DNA of 64,000 nt from Alistipes sp. (lineage in GTDB: Bacteria; Bacteroidota; Bacteroidia; Bacteroidales; Rikenellaceae). Where the stretch lies: assembly GCA_017381935.1 (NCBI GenBank), contig JAFOBG010000063.1:1-64000 (forward strand), in the 5' to 3' direction. A program made the translations under genes and the position numbers. The notes under the pieces are model-generated. The model ran no database searches. It was not told where the DNA came from and saw nothing but the letters and a program-made list of their open reading frames with translations. Of this stretch, positions 43,668 to 52,995 are shown one piece after another; within the stretch, counting starts at the first letter, position 1, and every line of letters begins with the position of its first letter.

Positions 43668-44354
43668 CTATATATTTTTAAGTTGTTCTACAAGTTTAGG
43701 CATACCTACTGCAGCACGCTCCTGTATGTGTGTAATCGGGTTGTGGCTACGGATATTAAGCGCAGCCGGATCTACAATATAAATAGGTACATTGCTATCT
43801 CGAACATATTGCACTAGCGAAGCTGCGGGATATACAGCAAGTGATGTGCCTACAACAATAAGGATGTCGGCAGTTGAGACGATTTTTGCAGCCTGCTCAA
43901 ACATCGGCACAGCCTCTCCGAAAAAGACTATATGAGGCCTTAGTAACGAGCCGTCTGGCGCAGTGGCATTAAGAGGTTGCTCCCAACCATCAATATCAAC
44001 GATAAGGTGCTGATTACAGCTACTACGAAGTTTTGTCAACTCTCCGTGAAGATGGACTACATGGGTAGAGCCGGCTCTTTCGTGTAGATTGTCAACATTC
44101 TGTGTAACTACCTCTACATCAAAGTGTTTTTCCAATTCGGCTATGGCAAGGTGTGCCTTATTTGGCTCCTTGGAAAGCATGTCTTTGCGGCGCATGTTGT
44201 AGAAATCTATAACCTGTGCTCTGTTATGTACGATAGCCTCAGCTGTACATACATCCTCAATCCTGTGGTTCTCCCACAGACCATCTGAGTCTCGAAAGGT
44301 GCTAATTCCGCTATCGGCACTTACTCCTGCTCCGGTAAATACAACAATACGCAT
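43668..44354 (-). CDS. Sirtuin-type NAD-dependent deacylase without zinc cysteines
   Basis: A 228-residue sirtuin. [15 protein letters not shown] (8-22), [13 protein letters not shown] and the catalytic HLHGE are present, as is the class III-like Rossmann block [15 protein letters not shown]. The zinc module normally has four cysteines; here the corresponding stretch from [15 protein letters not shown] to [10 protein letters not shown] has only one. The small domain must be held without zinc. Deacylase activity is probable; class (desuccinylase or deacetylase) is not decided. It lies between meaB (1 nt) and the cyclophilin gene. Confidence 0.88.
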   Translation of the reverse strand: MRIVVFTGAGVSADSGISTFRDSDGLWENHRIEDVCTAEAIVHNRAQVIDFYNMRRKDMLSKEPNKAHLAIAELEKHFDVEVVTQNVDNLHERAGSTHVVHLHGELTKLRSSCNQHLIVDIDGWEQPLNATAPDGSLLRPHIVFFGEAVPMFEQAAKIVSTADILIVVGTSLAVYPAASLVQYVRDSNVPIYIVDPAALNIRSHNPITHIQERAAVGMPKLVEQLKNI

Positions 44355-44355
44355 G

Positions 44356-45465
44356 TTATCTTTTAAAATATATATCTAATAGTTCCTTAGCTGCGATAAA
44401 TGAACTGAGTTTTGCATCAAGCACACGATTCTCAACCTCTGTAATGCGGCTCTCAATTTCAGGATTGAGGTAGAAACTACTCTTTAGAGCCTCATTGATA
44501 CTCTCATACATCCAATATTTGTTCTGCTCATTACGATGCGACTCGAAGTATCCGTTACGTTTAATGTGTTCAAGATAGTCCTCTACACCACTCCAAACCT
44601 CTTCTAACCCCGTCTTTTCTACTGAAGAGCAGGTGAATACCTTTGCACTCCAACCCGATTCTGGAAGAGGGAAGAGGTGTAGTGCATTTTGGTACTGCAC
44701 CTTGGCAAGGTTTGCTTTATGGATATTCTCGCCATCAGCCTTTGTAATGACCATGATGTCTGCCATCTCCATAATGCCTCGCTTGATACCCTGTAACTCG
44801 TCTCCTGCACCCGAAATCTGGAGCATCATAAACATATCTACCATAGAGTGTACCGCAGTCTCAGACTGACCAACACCTACAGTTTCGATAAAAATGACAT
44901 CAAATCCAGCGGCCTCGCAGAGTACAACCGTCTCACGAGTCTTTCGAGCCACGCCACCCAGTGAACCTGCAGATGGGGAAGGACGTACAAAGACGTCTGG
45001 ATTGTTGCAGATACTCTCCATACGAGTCTTATCACCCAAAATAGAGCCACCACTGCGCTCTGAACTTGGGTCTATGGCAAGCACAGCAAGACGATGATGT
45101 ATAGAGGTTACCATGTTGCCTACGGCCTCAATAAAGGTCGATTTACCTGCGCCTGGAACACCTGTAATACCTATGCGGATAGAGTTACCTGCATAAGGCA
45201 GGCAGCGCTCAATAATCTCCTGAGCCTGTGCATAGTGGTCAGGATTGTTACTCTCTATAAGAGTAATTGCCTGAGAGAGTATAGTGATGTTACGATTTAA
45301 TATACCCTCTACGTACTCTTCTGTTGTAAGTTTGCGCTTGCGTTTGCGGACAAAGTATGGGTTTACTGAAGGTTGGTCCTCAACGCCTGTTGTAACAGCA
45401 AGGGCGCTATCGTGATGAGTGTCGAGATACTCTTTTTCGTAGTGGTCTATTTTTGTGTATTCCAT
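44356..45465 (-). CDS. meaB: Methylmalonyl-CoA mutase-associated GTPase
   Basis: A G3E-family P-loop GTPase (369 residues) that guards methylmalonyl-CoA mutase and gates adenosylcobalamin loading. Walker A is GVPGAGKSTFIEAVG, DPSSERSGGSILGDKTRM is the MeaB signature, FIETVGVGQSE is switch II, and ITKADGEN supplies the NKxD equivalent. Mutase genes are not in the window, but epimerase and decarboxylase genes of the same pathway begin 600 nt away on the other strand. Confidence 0.95.
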   Translation of the reverse strand: MEYTKIDHYEKEYLDTHHDSALAVTTGVEDQPSVNPYFVRKRKRKLTTEEYVEGILNRNITILSQAITLIESNNPDHYAQAQEIIERCLPYAGNSIRIGITGVPGAGKSTFIEAVGNMVTSIHHRLAVLAIDPSSERSGGSILGDKTRMESICNNPDVFVRPSPSAGSLGGVARKTRETVVLCEAAGFDVIFIETVGVGQSETAVHSMVDMFMMLQISGAGDELQGIKRGIMEMADIMVITKADGENIHKANLAKVQYQNALHLFPLPESGWSAKVFTCSSVEKTGLEEVWSGVEDYLEHIKRNGYFESHRNEQNKYWMYESINEALKSSFYLNPEIESRITEVENRVLDAKLSSFIAAKELLDIYFKR

Positions 45466-45911
45466 TTTGTTATAATGTTTTCAATTCTTACCTTTGTTAA
45501 ACTTCGAGGATGACCAAACCATAAAACTCTGCGTTTACTGTCTAAAAGTACGCCAAATGGGGCATAGTCAACTCCGTATCTTTGAAAGATATCGTTTGCT
45601 GCATAATGCATGCAGTTGTACTGAGTATTTAAATCTTTTACCCACTTTTCACAATTTATAAATTGCTCTCGAGTGAAGAAAATCATATCTAATATCGGAA
45701 TGCTCTCTATTATTTTTATTGTGTTTGCGGTAGAAACCTTACAAGGAATGCTTGAAGAGTGAATAAAGCCCATATAGACAAGTCTGTCTTTGTCCGGCAG
45801 ATAATTCTCTATTGGAAGTCGGGGCGCACGCTCCGCTGTAGCAAGGTTTTGTGCCACAGAAGAAAAACTCATAGAGAGTAAAAAGATAAATATAGCCAAT
45901 TTTGTATTCAT
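45447..45911 (-). CDS. Exported thioredoxin-fold-like protein
   Basis: A 154-residue protein with signal peptide MNTKLAIFIFLLSMSFSSVA. The mature part, LVYMGFIHSSSIPCKVSTAN then YGVDYAPFGVLLDSKRRVLW, follows the strand order of TlpA/thioredoxin proteins, but the CxxC is reduced to a single cysteine (SIPC), so it cannot work as a normal disulfide reductase. The function is unknown. It overlaps the meaB start by 19 nt and is probably cotranscribed with it. Confidence 0.65.
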   Translation of the reverse strand: MNTKLAIFIFLLSMSFSSVAQNLATAERAPRLPIENYLPDKDRLVYMGFIHSSSIPCKVSTANTIKIIESIPILDMIFFTREQFINCEKWVKDLNTQYNCMHYAANDIFQRYGVDYAPFGVLLDSKRRVLWFGHPRSLTKVRIENIITKWNTQK

Positions 45912-46021
45912 AATGAACCACGAAGATAGATATATTTTACAAAAAAAACAAGAGCTTTGAGAAATAGATATTTTTTGTACAAAAACCTACCCAATAATTT
46001 TTTTTACCCCGAAAAAAGAGT

Positions 46022-46029
46022 TATCTTTG
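46022..46029 (+). promoter_or_regulatory. -7 box of the methylmalonyl-CoA operon
   Basis: TATCTTTG, an exact match, 62 nt upstream of the mce ATG. The -33 region is a T-run without a clear TTTG. The box follows a T-rich stretch in the 180-nt divergent gap. Confidence 0.6.
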
Positions 46030-46091
46030 CGAGGTTTATGTAGATAATCCAAATAAACATAATTATAAACACTTTAAAAACACTAATCACT

Positions 46092-46496
46092 ATGAAAGTA
46101 TCTCACATTGAGCATCTGGGTATCGCAGTAAAGAGCCTTGATGAAGCTATTCCTTATTGGGAGAATGTATTGGGTCTTGAATGTTACAAGATTGAGGAGG
46201 TTGCAGATCAGAAAGTACGTACTGCATTCTTCATGCTTGGTCAGACTAAGATTGAGCTTTTGGAGGCTACTTCAGAGGACTCTACTATTGCAAAGTTCGT
46301 AGAGAACAAGGGTATTGGTATTCACCACATGGCTCTTGCAGTAGAGAATATTGAGGAGCAACTTGCAGATGCATCTGAGAAGGGCCTTCGTCTTATCGAT
46401 GCTACTCCACGTAAAGGTGCAGATGATATGACTATCGCCTTCCTTCATCCAAAGTCAACACAGGGTATTCTTACAGAGTTGTGCGAAAAGAAGTAA
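46092..46496 (+). CDS. mce: Methylmalonyl-CoA epimerase
   Basis: Interconverts (R)- and (S)-methylmalonyl-CoA. It is a 134-residue VOC-superfamily metalloenzyme. The first half-motif begins HIEHLGIAVKSLDEAIPYW (metal His near residue 6), the second has GIHHMALAVENIEEQL; the metal glutamate is in KIELLEA and the late Glu in LTELCEK. It is the first gene of the decarboxylase operon, ahead of mmdA by 21 nt. Confidence 0.95.
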   Translation: MKVSHIEHLGIAVKSLDEAIPYWENVLGLECYKIEEVADQKVRTAFFMLGQTKIELLEATSEDSTIAKFVENKGIGIHHMALAVENIEEQLADASEKGLRLIDATPRKGADDMTIAFLHPKSTQGILTELCEKK

Positions 46497-46517
46497 TTTT
46501 TTAATTTCATATATACT

Positions 46518-48080
46518 ATGAGCGAAATTCAGAATAAGATTAACAAACTCATCGAGAACCGTGAGACGGCTCGTTTGGGTGGTGGCGAGAAGGCTATTGA
46601 AAAGCAGCACGAGAAGGGTAAGTTTACTGCTCGTGAGCGTATCCAGATGTTGCTTGATGAGGGCAGCTTCGAGGAGTTTGATATGTTCGTTACTCACCGT
46701 TGCTATGACTTCGGTATGGAGAAGAAACACACCTTTGGTGATGGCGTTGTAACAGGTTATGGTACTATTGATGGTCGTCTTGTTTATGTATTTGCGCAGG
46801 ACTTTACAGTTACTGCAGGCTCACTTTCACTTGCCCTTGCTGATAAGATTTGCAAGGTGATGGATATGGCAATGCGTAACGGTGCACCTTGTATCGGTCT
46901 TAACGACTCAGGTGGCGCTCGTATCCAGGAGGGCGTAAACGCTCTTGCAGGTTATGCAAACATTTTCCAGCGTAATGTAATGTCTTCTGGTGTAATCCCA
47001 CAGATCTCTGCAATCTTCGGTCCATGTGCAGGTGGTGCGGTTTATTCTCCAGCGCTTACAGACTTTATCATCATGAAGAAGAACACCTCTAACATGTTCC
47101 TTACAGGTCCTAAGGTGGTAAAGACTGTTACAGGTGAGGATGTAACTCAGGAGCAGCTCGGTGGTGCAACTGTTCACGCTACAAAGTCAGGTGTTGCTCA
47201 GTTCGCAGTAGATACAGAGGAGGAGGGTATTGCACTTATTCGCAAACTCATCTCTTACATGCCACAGAACAATATGGAGGATGCTCCACTTGCAGTGTGC
47301 ACAGACTCTATCGCTCGCCTTGAGGATTCACTTAACGAGATTATTCCGGATAACCCTAACCAGGCATACGATATGTACGATGTTATCAAGGCTGTTGTTG
47401 ATAATGGCGACTACCTTGAGTCTGCAGCAGGTTATGCAAAGAACATCATCACATGTTTCGCACGTTTCAATGGTCAGAGTGTAGGTATTATTGCAAACCA
47501 ACCTAAGTTTATGGCCGGTGTACTTGATATTAACGCATCTCGTAAGGCAGCTCGCTTCGTTCGTTTCTGCGATGCGTTCAATATTCCTATCGTAACTCTG
47601 GTAGATGTTCCGGGCTTCCTCCCAGGTACTACTCAGGAGTATGGTGGCGTTATTACTCACGGTGCTAAGCTTCTGTTCGCATACTGCGAGGCTACAGTAC
47701 CTAAGGTAACAGTTACTTTGCGTAAGGCTTATGGTGGTGCATATATCGTTATGTCATCTAAGCACATCCGCGGTGATATCAACTACGCATGGCCATCAGC
47801 AGAGATTGCAGTTATGGGTGCATCAGGCGCAGTAGAGGTTCTCTACGCTAAGCAGCTTGCAGCATTTACAGACCCTGCAGAGAAGGCTAAGTTTGTTGCA
47901 GAGAAGGAGCAGGAGTACAAGGATCTGTTCTCTAATCCATACAATGCAGCACGCTACGGCTATATTGACGATGTAATCGAGCCACGCAATACTCGTTTCC
48001 GCATCATTCGTGCTCTTCAGTCTCTTGCAACTAAGCGTCTGCAGAACCCTGCAAAGAAACACTCTAATATTCCATTGTAA
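46518..48080 (+). CDS. mmdA: Methylmalonyl-CoA decarboxylase, carboxyltransferase (alpha) subunit
   Basis: Transfers the carboxyl group from methylmalonyl-CoA to biotin. It has 520 residues in the two-domain crotonase fold. [27 protein letters not shown] and, in the C-terminal half, [18 protein letters not shown] and [15 protein letters not shown] are the acyl-CoA carboxylase beta-type signatures. In isolation it could be read as propionyl-CoA carboxylase beta; the neighbouring OadG-like and OadB-like membrane subunits point to the Na+-pumping decarboxylase. Confidence 0.93.
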   Translation: MSEIQNKINKLIENRETARLGGGEKAIEKQHEKGKFTARERIQMLLDEGSFEEFDMFVTHRCYDFGMEKKHTFGDGVVTGYGTIDGRLVYVFAQDFTVTAGSLSLALADKICKVMDMAMRNGAPCIGLNDSGGARIQEGVNALAGYANIFQRNVMSSGVIPQISAIFGPCAGGAVYSPALTDFIIMKKNTSNMFLTGPKVVKTVTGEDVTQEQLGGATVHATKSGVAQFAVDTEEEGIALIRKLISYMPQNNMEDAPLAVCTDSIARLEDSLNEIIPDNPNQAYDMYDVIKAVVDNGDYLESAAGYAKNIITCFARFNGQSVGIIANQPKFMAGVLDINASRKAARFVRFCDAFNIPIVTLVDVPGFLPGTTQEYGGVITHGAKLLFAYCEATVPKVTVTLRKAYGGAYIVMSSKHIRGDINYAWPSAEIAVMGASGAVEVLYAKQLAAFTDPAEKAKFVAEKEQEYKDLFSNPYNAARYGYIDDVIEPRNTRFRIIRALQSLATKRLQNPAKKHSNIPL

Positions 48081-48094
48081 AAACCGTTTGATTT

Positions 48095-48448
48095 ATGGAT
48101 AAATTTGCAAATGTAGGCTGGCCTGAGATGTTGCTTATGGCGCTAATCGGCTTCCTTTTGGTCTTTGTAGTACTCGTATTGCTTATCTATATTATGAAGG
48201 CAATGGGTTGGGCATTTACCCGCGAGCATAAGGCTAAGGTAGCTGCATCAGCTGCTACACCGCACGCTCACGATCACGCTATTAGCGACCAGGAGCTTGC
48301 TGCGGCTATTATCACCGCACTTAAGCTCTACAAGAGCAATTTGCACGACCAGGAGTCGGAGATGCTTACCATCAACCGTATCACTCGTGCATACTCGCCT
48401 TGGAACTCTAAGATTCACGGACTTACTCAGGTACCTGAGAAAAAATAA
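48095..48448 (+). CDS. OadG-like small membrane subunit (delta)
   Basis: A 117-residue protein with one N-terminal helix (about 12-36: EMLLMALIGFLLVFVVLVLL in part), a flexible histidine-containing linker (ATPHAHDHA) and an amphipathic C-terminal part. This matches the OadG/MmdD-type subunit that holds the carboxyltransferase to the membrane pump. It lies 14 nt after mmdA and 12 nt before the biotin carrier. Confidence 0.85.
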   Translation: MDKFANVGWPEMLLMALIGFLLVFVVLVLLIYIMKAMGWAFTREHKAKVAASAATPHAHDHAISDQELAAAIITALKLYKSNLHDQESEMLTINRITRAYSPWNSKIHGLTQVPEKK

Positions 48449-48460
48449 TTTGAACGCAAT

Positions 48461-48916
48461 ATGAAAAAATATTCATTGAAAATCAACGGCAATCAGTACG
48501 AAGTAAAGATTGACGACATTAACGAGGCATCTACTTTGGCACACGTAACAGTAAACGGTACAAAGTACGATGTTGAGATTGAGGGTGGTAAGGCTACAGG
48601 TACAAAGAAGCCTGCAGTAGCTCCGGCTCCTGCAGCAACAGGCCTTTCAGTAACCCCTAAGACCCCTATCGCATCTAAGCCTGCAGCAGCTCCTGTAGCA
48701 ACAGGTGCAAAGGTTACCTGCCCACTGCCTGGAACCGTTATCGCTATCAATGTTAAGGAGGGCGATACTGTAGCAGCTGGTCAGACTCTGCTTGTACTCG
48801 AGGCAATGAAGATGGAGAACAATATCGATGCTGAGCGCGGTGGTGTTGTTAAGCAGATTCTTGTTGCAGCAGGTGCAACCGTAATGGAGGGTGATGTTCT
48901 AATCGTAATAGAGTAG
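48461..48916 (+). CDS. Biotin carrier subunit of the decarboxylase (gamma)
   Basis: A 151-residue protein. An N-terminal beta region ([20 protein letters not shown]) is joined by an Ala/Pro-rich linker (about 48-82) to a biotinyl domain at about 83-151 with the biotin site EAMKMEN (modified Lys in the centre) and surrounding glycines. It shuttles the carboxyl group between MmdA and the membrane beta subunit. Confidence 0.92.
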   Translation: MKKYSLKINGNQYEVKIDDINEASTLAHVTVNGTKYDVEIEGGKATGTKKPAVAPAPAATGLSVTPKTPIASKPAAAPVATGAKVTCPLPGTVIAINVKEGDTVAAGQTLLVLEAMKMENNIDAERGGVVKQILVAAGATVMEGDVLIVIE

Positions 48917-48920
48917 TGTT

Positions 48921-50129
48921 ATGACAGCTTTATTACAGTCTGGTAACTTTATTCTTGAGAGTCTTACAACATTTGTCGAGACCTCAGGTATCACTGCGTT
49001 TTTTGTAGGCGAGGGTTGGAAATTCCTTGTTATGATTGGTATAGCATGCTTCCTTCTCTATCTTGCCATCAAAAAACAGTATGAGCCTCTGTTGCTACTT
49101 CCTATTGCATTTGGTATGTTGCTTACCAACCTTCCGGGTGCAGAGATGTATCATGCAGAGCTTTTCGCTGGTGGCCATGTACATTGGGACATCTTTGTAG
49201 ATAACGCAGGTCTTATTGACTACCTCTACCTGGGTGTTAAGCTTGGTATCTATCCGTGCCTTATCTTTGTTGGAGTTGGTGCGATGACAGACTTTGGTCC
49301 GCTGATTGCAAACCCTAAGAGTTTCCTTTTGGGAGCTGCAGCACAGTTGGGTATCTTTGCTACATTCCTTGGCGCTTATGCTTTGGGCTTTACTCCAAAC
49401 GAGTGTGGTAGTATTGGTATTATCGGTGGTGCAGATGGCCCGACATCTATCTTCCTCACCGCTCGCCTTGCTCCGGAGCTCCTTGGGCCTATCGCTATCG
49501 CTGCTTACTCTTACATGGCTCTTGTACCGGTTATCCAGCCACCAATTATGCGCGCGCTGACAACAGAGAAGGAGCGTAAGATTAAGATGTCGCAGCTTCG
49601 TCAGGTGTCTAAGACTGAGAAGATTCTCTTCCCTGTAATCATCGCTATCGTTATCTCTGTTCTGCTCCCTTCAGCAGCTCCGCTGGTAGGTTGCCTTATG
49701 CTCGGTAACCTTATGAAGGAGTGCGGTGTTGTTGATCGTCTTTCAAAGACCGTTCAGAACGAGCTGATGAATATCGTGGTTATCTTCCTTGGTATCTCTG
49801 TAGGTGCTACTGCTACTGCAGCTTCATTCCTTAACTTTAAGACCCTGGGTATCCTCGTTTTGGGTATCCTCGCCTTCAGCTTTGGTTCTGCAAGTGGTGT
49901 AGTTCTCGCAAAGATTATGAACCTCTTCGCTAAGGAGGGTAAGAAGATAAATCCACTTATCGGTTCAGCAGGTGTATCTGCAGTACCTATGGCTGCACGT
50001 GTATCACAGACCGAGGGACAGAAGGCAGATCCGTCAAACTTCCTTTTGATGCACGCAATGGGTCCAAACGTTGCAGGCGTTGTTGGCTCGGCGGTTGCTG
50101 CGGGTATTCTTCTCGCCTTCCTGGGCTAA
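48921..50129 (+). CDS. mmdB: Na+-translocating decarboxylase beta subunit
   Basis: A 402-residue integral membrane protein that decarboxylates carboxybiotin and exports Na+. [16 protein letters not shown], the re-entrant loop [14 protein letters not shown] and the late [15 protein letters not shown] are OadB/MmdB/GcdB signatures; Asp in ADGPT is the key Na+-coupling residue in studied homologs. It has about 10-11 hydrophobic segments. It ends the operon; a nested palindrome follows immediately and could act as terminator. With NQR it is the second Na+ pump of the window. Confidence 0.95.
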   Translation: MTALLQSGNFILESLTTFVETSGITAFFVGEGWKFLVMIGIACFLLYLAIKKQYEPLLLLPIAFGMLLTNLPGAEMYHAELFAGGHVHWDIFVDNAGLIDYLYLGVKLGIYPCLIFVGVGAMTDFGPLIANPKSFLLGAAAQLGIFATFLGAYALGFTPNECGSIGIIGGADGPTSIFLTARLAPELLGPIAIAAYSYMALVPVIQPPIMRALTTEKERKIKMSQLRQVSKTEKILFPVIIAIVISVLLPSAAPLVGCLMLGNLMKECGVVDRLSKTVQNELMNIVVIFLGISVGATATAASFLNFKTLGILVLGILAFSFGSASGVVLAKIMNLFAKEGKKINPLIGSAGVSAVPMAARVSQTEGQKADPSNFLLMHAMGPNVAGVVGSAVAAGILLAFLG

Positions 50130-50139
50130 ATCGATTTTA

Positions 50140-50235
50140 TGCGGAAATTTCTTCCGCTACTCTAAACTCCAACAAAGGGCAGTACTTTCTGGTACAGCCC
50201 TTTGTTGTTTTTTAGAGCGAGCGTTGAAATTTCTC
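50140..50235. repeat. Nested palindrome, copy 3
   Basis: Inner arms CAACAAAGGGC (50170-50180) and GCCCTTTGTTG (50197-50207) enclose AGTAC-N6-GTACA; a middle stem CTCTAAA/TTTAGAG (50160-50166, 50211-50217) and outer GAAATTT repeats surround it. TTCCGCTA on the left and GAGCGAGCGTTG on the right match copies 1 and 2. From about 50240 to 50410 the gap before malQ holds nothing recognisable. Confidence 0.7.
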
Positions 50236-50418
50236 GCCTAAATCAATTGAGTACGTTGCACTATTTGAGGTAATACCACCACTGCTTTTTTGAAGAGGGT
50301 AGTTCAGATTAGCTGTTATAGTAGCCGGCCACAGTGCTATTTAGCCTGTTCATGACCAAAAAAATACAGTTCGTGGCAAAATGAATAATTAGACTATTTA
50401 ATCTCCATTTTTTATTTG

Positions 50419-50426
50419 TATATTTG
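50419..50426 (+). promoter_or_regulatory. -7 box of malQ
   Basis: TATATTTG matches the consensus; TTTA 18 nt upstream is a weak -33. The ATG is 46 nt downstream. Confidence 0.5.
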
Positions 50427-50472
50427 TTACAGATAAGAATTGTAACTATAAAATATTAAAATATAGATTATT

Positions 50473-52920
50473 ATGAATATTACAGTTAACCTTGATTACC
50501 GTACAGCATGGGGTGAGCGACTTGTGCTTGTTTTGGCTGATGGTAAGAGAGTAGAGATGAGTTATTCGGGCTCAAAGTGGGTAGCCATGTTTAGCCTGCC
50601 TAAGAGTGCTAAGACTCTCAACTACTCTTTTGAGCTTCTTGATAGCGCAGGTAATACTATCCGTACAGAGTGGGGTAGTGGTCATAACTACGCTATTAAT
50701 GCAGCTGCGAAGTATCTTATAGTTGATGATTGTTGGTCTGATCGTCCTTATAATAGGGCGTTCTATACTTCAATGTTTACAGATACAGTTTTTGCTCATG
50801 AGACTGAGAAGTGTGGAGAGATTGCCAATTTAGGAGTTAGACTTGAGGTTGAGGCTCCAACACTTCGTCGTGGCGAGGCGCTTGCTGTAGTTGGCTCTAC
50901 AACACAGTTGGGAGAGTGGAATGATACAAAAACACGCTTGATGCGACATGTTGGCGATGCTCATTGGTCTATAGAACTTGAAATAGCAGAGAGCTCTGCT
51001 GAGTATAAGTTTGTTGTTGTAGATAGCAATACAGGTGCTGTTATTCGTTGGGAAGAGGGTGCAAATCGTCAGATGCCTTACTTCGGTGTTCAGGATGCTG
51101 CATATATAATAAGAGGTATGCGTTTGCGTGATACAGCGACATGGAGAGGTGCAGGCGTTGCTATTCCAATGTTCTCACTTCGTAGTGAGAAGAGTTTTGG
51201 TGTGGGTGATTTTAGTGATTTGAAACTGCTTGCAGATTGGTGTGTACGTACAGGTCAGAATATTATCCAGATTTTGCCTATTAATGATACCACAATGACA
51301 TGCACTTGGAAGGATTCATATCCATACAATGCAAACTCTACAATTGCGCTACATCCACTCTATATCAATCTTGAAGCAGCTGGAAAATTGAAGAAGAAGG
51401 CTGATAGAGAGCGTTTTGCTGCATTAGGAGCAGAACTTAATGCTCTACCTCAGGTAGATTATGAGCGTGCTCTAAATGGCAAATTTGACTATCTGAGAAT
51501 ACTCTTTGCAGAGAGTGGAGCAAAGACTCTTGCAAGTAAGGAGTATAAGAAGTTTTTAGATGCAAATGATGGGTGGTTGACTCCATATGCTGTATATTCT
51601 GCATTGAGAGATAAGTATAAGACTGCAGATTTTAATAAGTGGGGAAAGTATGCTCTCTATAGTGCAAGTGAGTGTGAAAAGTTCGCTGCAAAGAATGCAG
51701 AGGCCGTTGATTTCTATCGCTTCATTCAGTTCCATTTGGATCGTCAGCTTCATGCGGCTATCGAGTATGGCCACTCTGTAGGTGTCGCTCTTAAGGGTGA
51801 TATTCCAATTGGAGTTAGCCGTATTAGTGTAGATGCTTGGGTATCTCCAGAACTATTTGTTATGAAGTCTTCAGCGGGTGCTCCACCTGATGATTTCTCT
51901 GTAACCGGTCAGAATTGGGGATTTCCTATCTACAATTGGGAGGAGATGGCAAAGGATGGCTACGCTTGGTGGAAGACCCGTTTCCGCAAGATGGCTGAGT
52001 ACTTTGATGCATACCGTATTGATCATATTCTTGGTTTCTTTAGAATCTGGGAGGTGCCATTGGATGCTGTAAATGCATTGTTGGGCGAGTTTAATCCATC
52101 TATGCCTTATACAGCAGACGAAATTCGTTGGAAGGGATTCGATTTTAATGTAGAGCGTGATGTTGCTAAGGATTATAGATCAGATAATGTACTTTGGTTA
52201 GAGTATCGCCATAATCCTGGCCACTACTATCCACGTATTACTCCATTTGATACTCAGAGTTTTGCATGTCTTAGCGAAGGACAAAAACACGCTTTTGCTG
52301 AGATACACAATGAGTTCTACTATCGTCGTCATAATGATTTCTGGAAGGGTATTGCAGAGTCTCGCCTATCAATGCTTGTAGAGACTACACGTATGCTTAC
52401 TTGTGGTGAGGATCTGGGTATGATTCCGGATTGTGTACCTGAGGTTATGAACAATCAGCAGATTCTCTCTCTTGAGATAGAGCGTATGCCAAAGGATACA
52501 GGTGTAGAGTTTGGTAGTGTTATGAACTATCCATATAGAGCAGTCTGCACAACTTCAACACACGATATGAATCCTGTTCGTGCATGGTGGAGAGAGAATC
52601 GTGAGACTACTCAGCACTATTACAACAATGTTATGCAGTGGTGGGGAGAGGCTCCGTCTGACGCCACACCGGAGATATGTCGTGAGATTATCAATCGCCA
52701 CCTTGCATCTCCTGCAATGCTAACTATTCTGCCTCTTCAGGATTGGATGTCTATAGATGGAAATATCCGTTTTGCAGATCCGGATGCTGAGCGAATAAAT
52801 GTTCCTGCAAATCCAACTCACTATTGGCGTTATCGTATGCATATAACCCTTGAGCAATTGCTTGCAGCAGAGGAGTTTAATTGTCAGGTTGAGTTCCTTG
52901 TAAAGGCTAATTATAGATAG
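50473..52920 (+). CDS. malQ: 4-alpha-glucanotransferase with two starch-binding domains
   Basis: A GH77 amylomaltase of 815 residues that transfers maltooligosaccharides during glycogen/maltodextrin metabolism. It has two CBM20-like domains at about 1-95 and 125-215 (GSTTQLGEWND is the CBM20 signature), then the GH77 barrel from about 230. The catalytic region includes DAYRIDHILGFFRIW (nucleophile Asp), CGEDLGMIP (acid/base Glu) and TTSTHDMNPVR. The CBM20-CBM20-GH77 design is common in Bacteroidota and plant cytosolic DPE2. No signal peptide, so it is cytoplasmic. Confidence 0.95.
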   Translation: MNITVNLDYRTAWGERLVLVLADGKRVEMSYSGSKWVAMFSLPKSAKTLNYSFELLDSAGNTIRTEWGSGHNYAINAAAKYLIVDDCWSDRPYNRAFYTSMFTDTVFAHETEKCGEIANLGVRLEVEAPTLRRGEALAVVGSTTQLGEWNDTKTRLMRHVGDAHWSIELEIAESSAEYKFVVVDSNTGAVIRWEEGANRQMPYFGVQDAAYIIRGMRLRDTATWRGAGVAIPMFSLRSEKSFGVGDFSDLKLLADWCVRTGQNIIQILPINDTTMTCTWKDSYPYNANSTIALHPLYINLEAAGKLKKKADRERFAALGAELNALPQVDYERALNGKFDYLRILFAESGAKTLASKEYKKFLDANDGWLTPYAVYSALRDKYKTADFNKWGKYALYSASECEKFAAKNAEAVDFYRFIQFHLDRQLHAAIEYGHSVGVALKGDIPIGVSRISVDAWVSPELFVMKSSAGAPPDDFSVTGQNWGFPIYNWEEMAKDGYAWWKTRFRKMAEYFDAYRIDHILGFFRIWEVPLDAVNALLGEFNPSMPYTADEIRWKGFDFNVERDVAKDYRSDNVLWLEYRHNPGHYYPRITPFDTQSFACLSEGQKHAFAEIHNEFYYRRHNDFWKGIAESRLSMLVETTRMLTCGEDLGMIPDCVPEVMNNQQILSLEIERMPKDTGVEFGSVMNYPYRAVCTTSTHDMNPVRAWWRENRETTQHYYNNVMQWWGEAPSDATPEICREIINRHLASPAMLTILPLQDWMSIDGNIRFADPDAERINVPANPTHYWRYRMHITLEQLLAAEEFNCQVEFLVKANYR

Positions 52921-52925
52921 ACTAT

Positions 52926-52960
52926 TAAAGCCTGCAGAGATATTTCTGCAGGCTTTAATT
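52926..52960 (+). terminator. Terminator of malQ
   Basis: TAAAGCCTGCAG/CTGCAGGCTTTA stem with an 8-nt loop, ending in TTTAATT, 5 nt past the stop codon. Confidence 0.8.
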
Positions 52961-52966
52961 GATAGT

Positions 52967-52993
52967 AAAAGAGCATGCTTAGCATGCTCTTTC
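52967..52993 (-). terminator. Terminator of the acyl-CoA ligase gene
   Basis: AAAAGAGCATGCT/AGCATGCTCTTT stem, followed on the minus strand by TTTTACTATC; it begins 3 nt past the ligase stop. Confidence 0.75.
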
Positions 52994-52995
52994 TA

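Noticed and set aside
46518..48080. Propionyl-CoA carboxylase beta subunit
   Set aside because: No biotin carboxylase gene is nearby, and the OadG-, biotin carrier- and OadB-type genes indicate the membrane decarboxylase.
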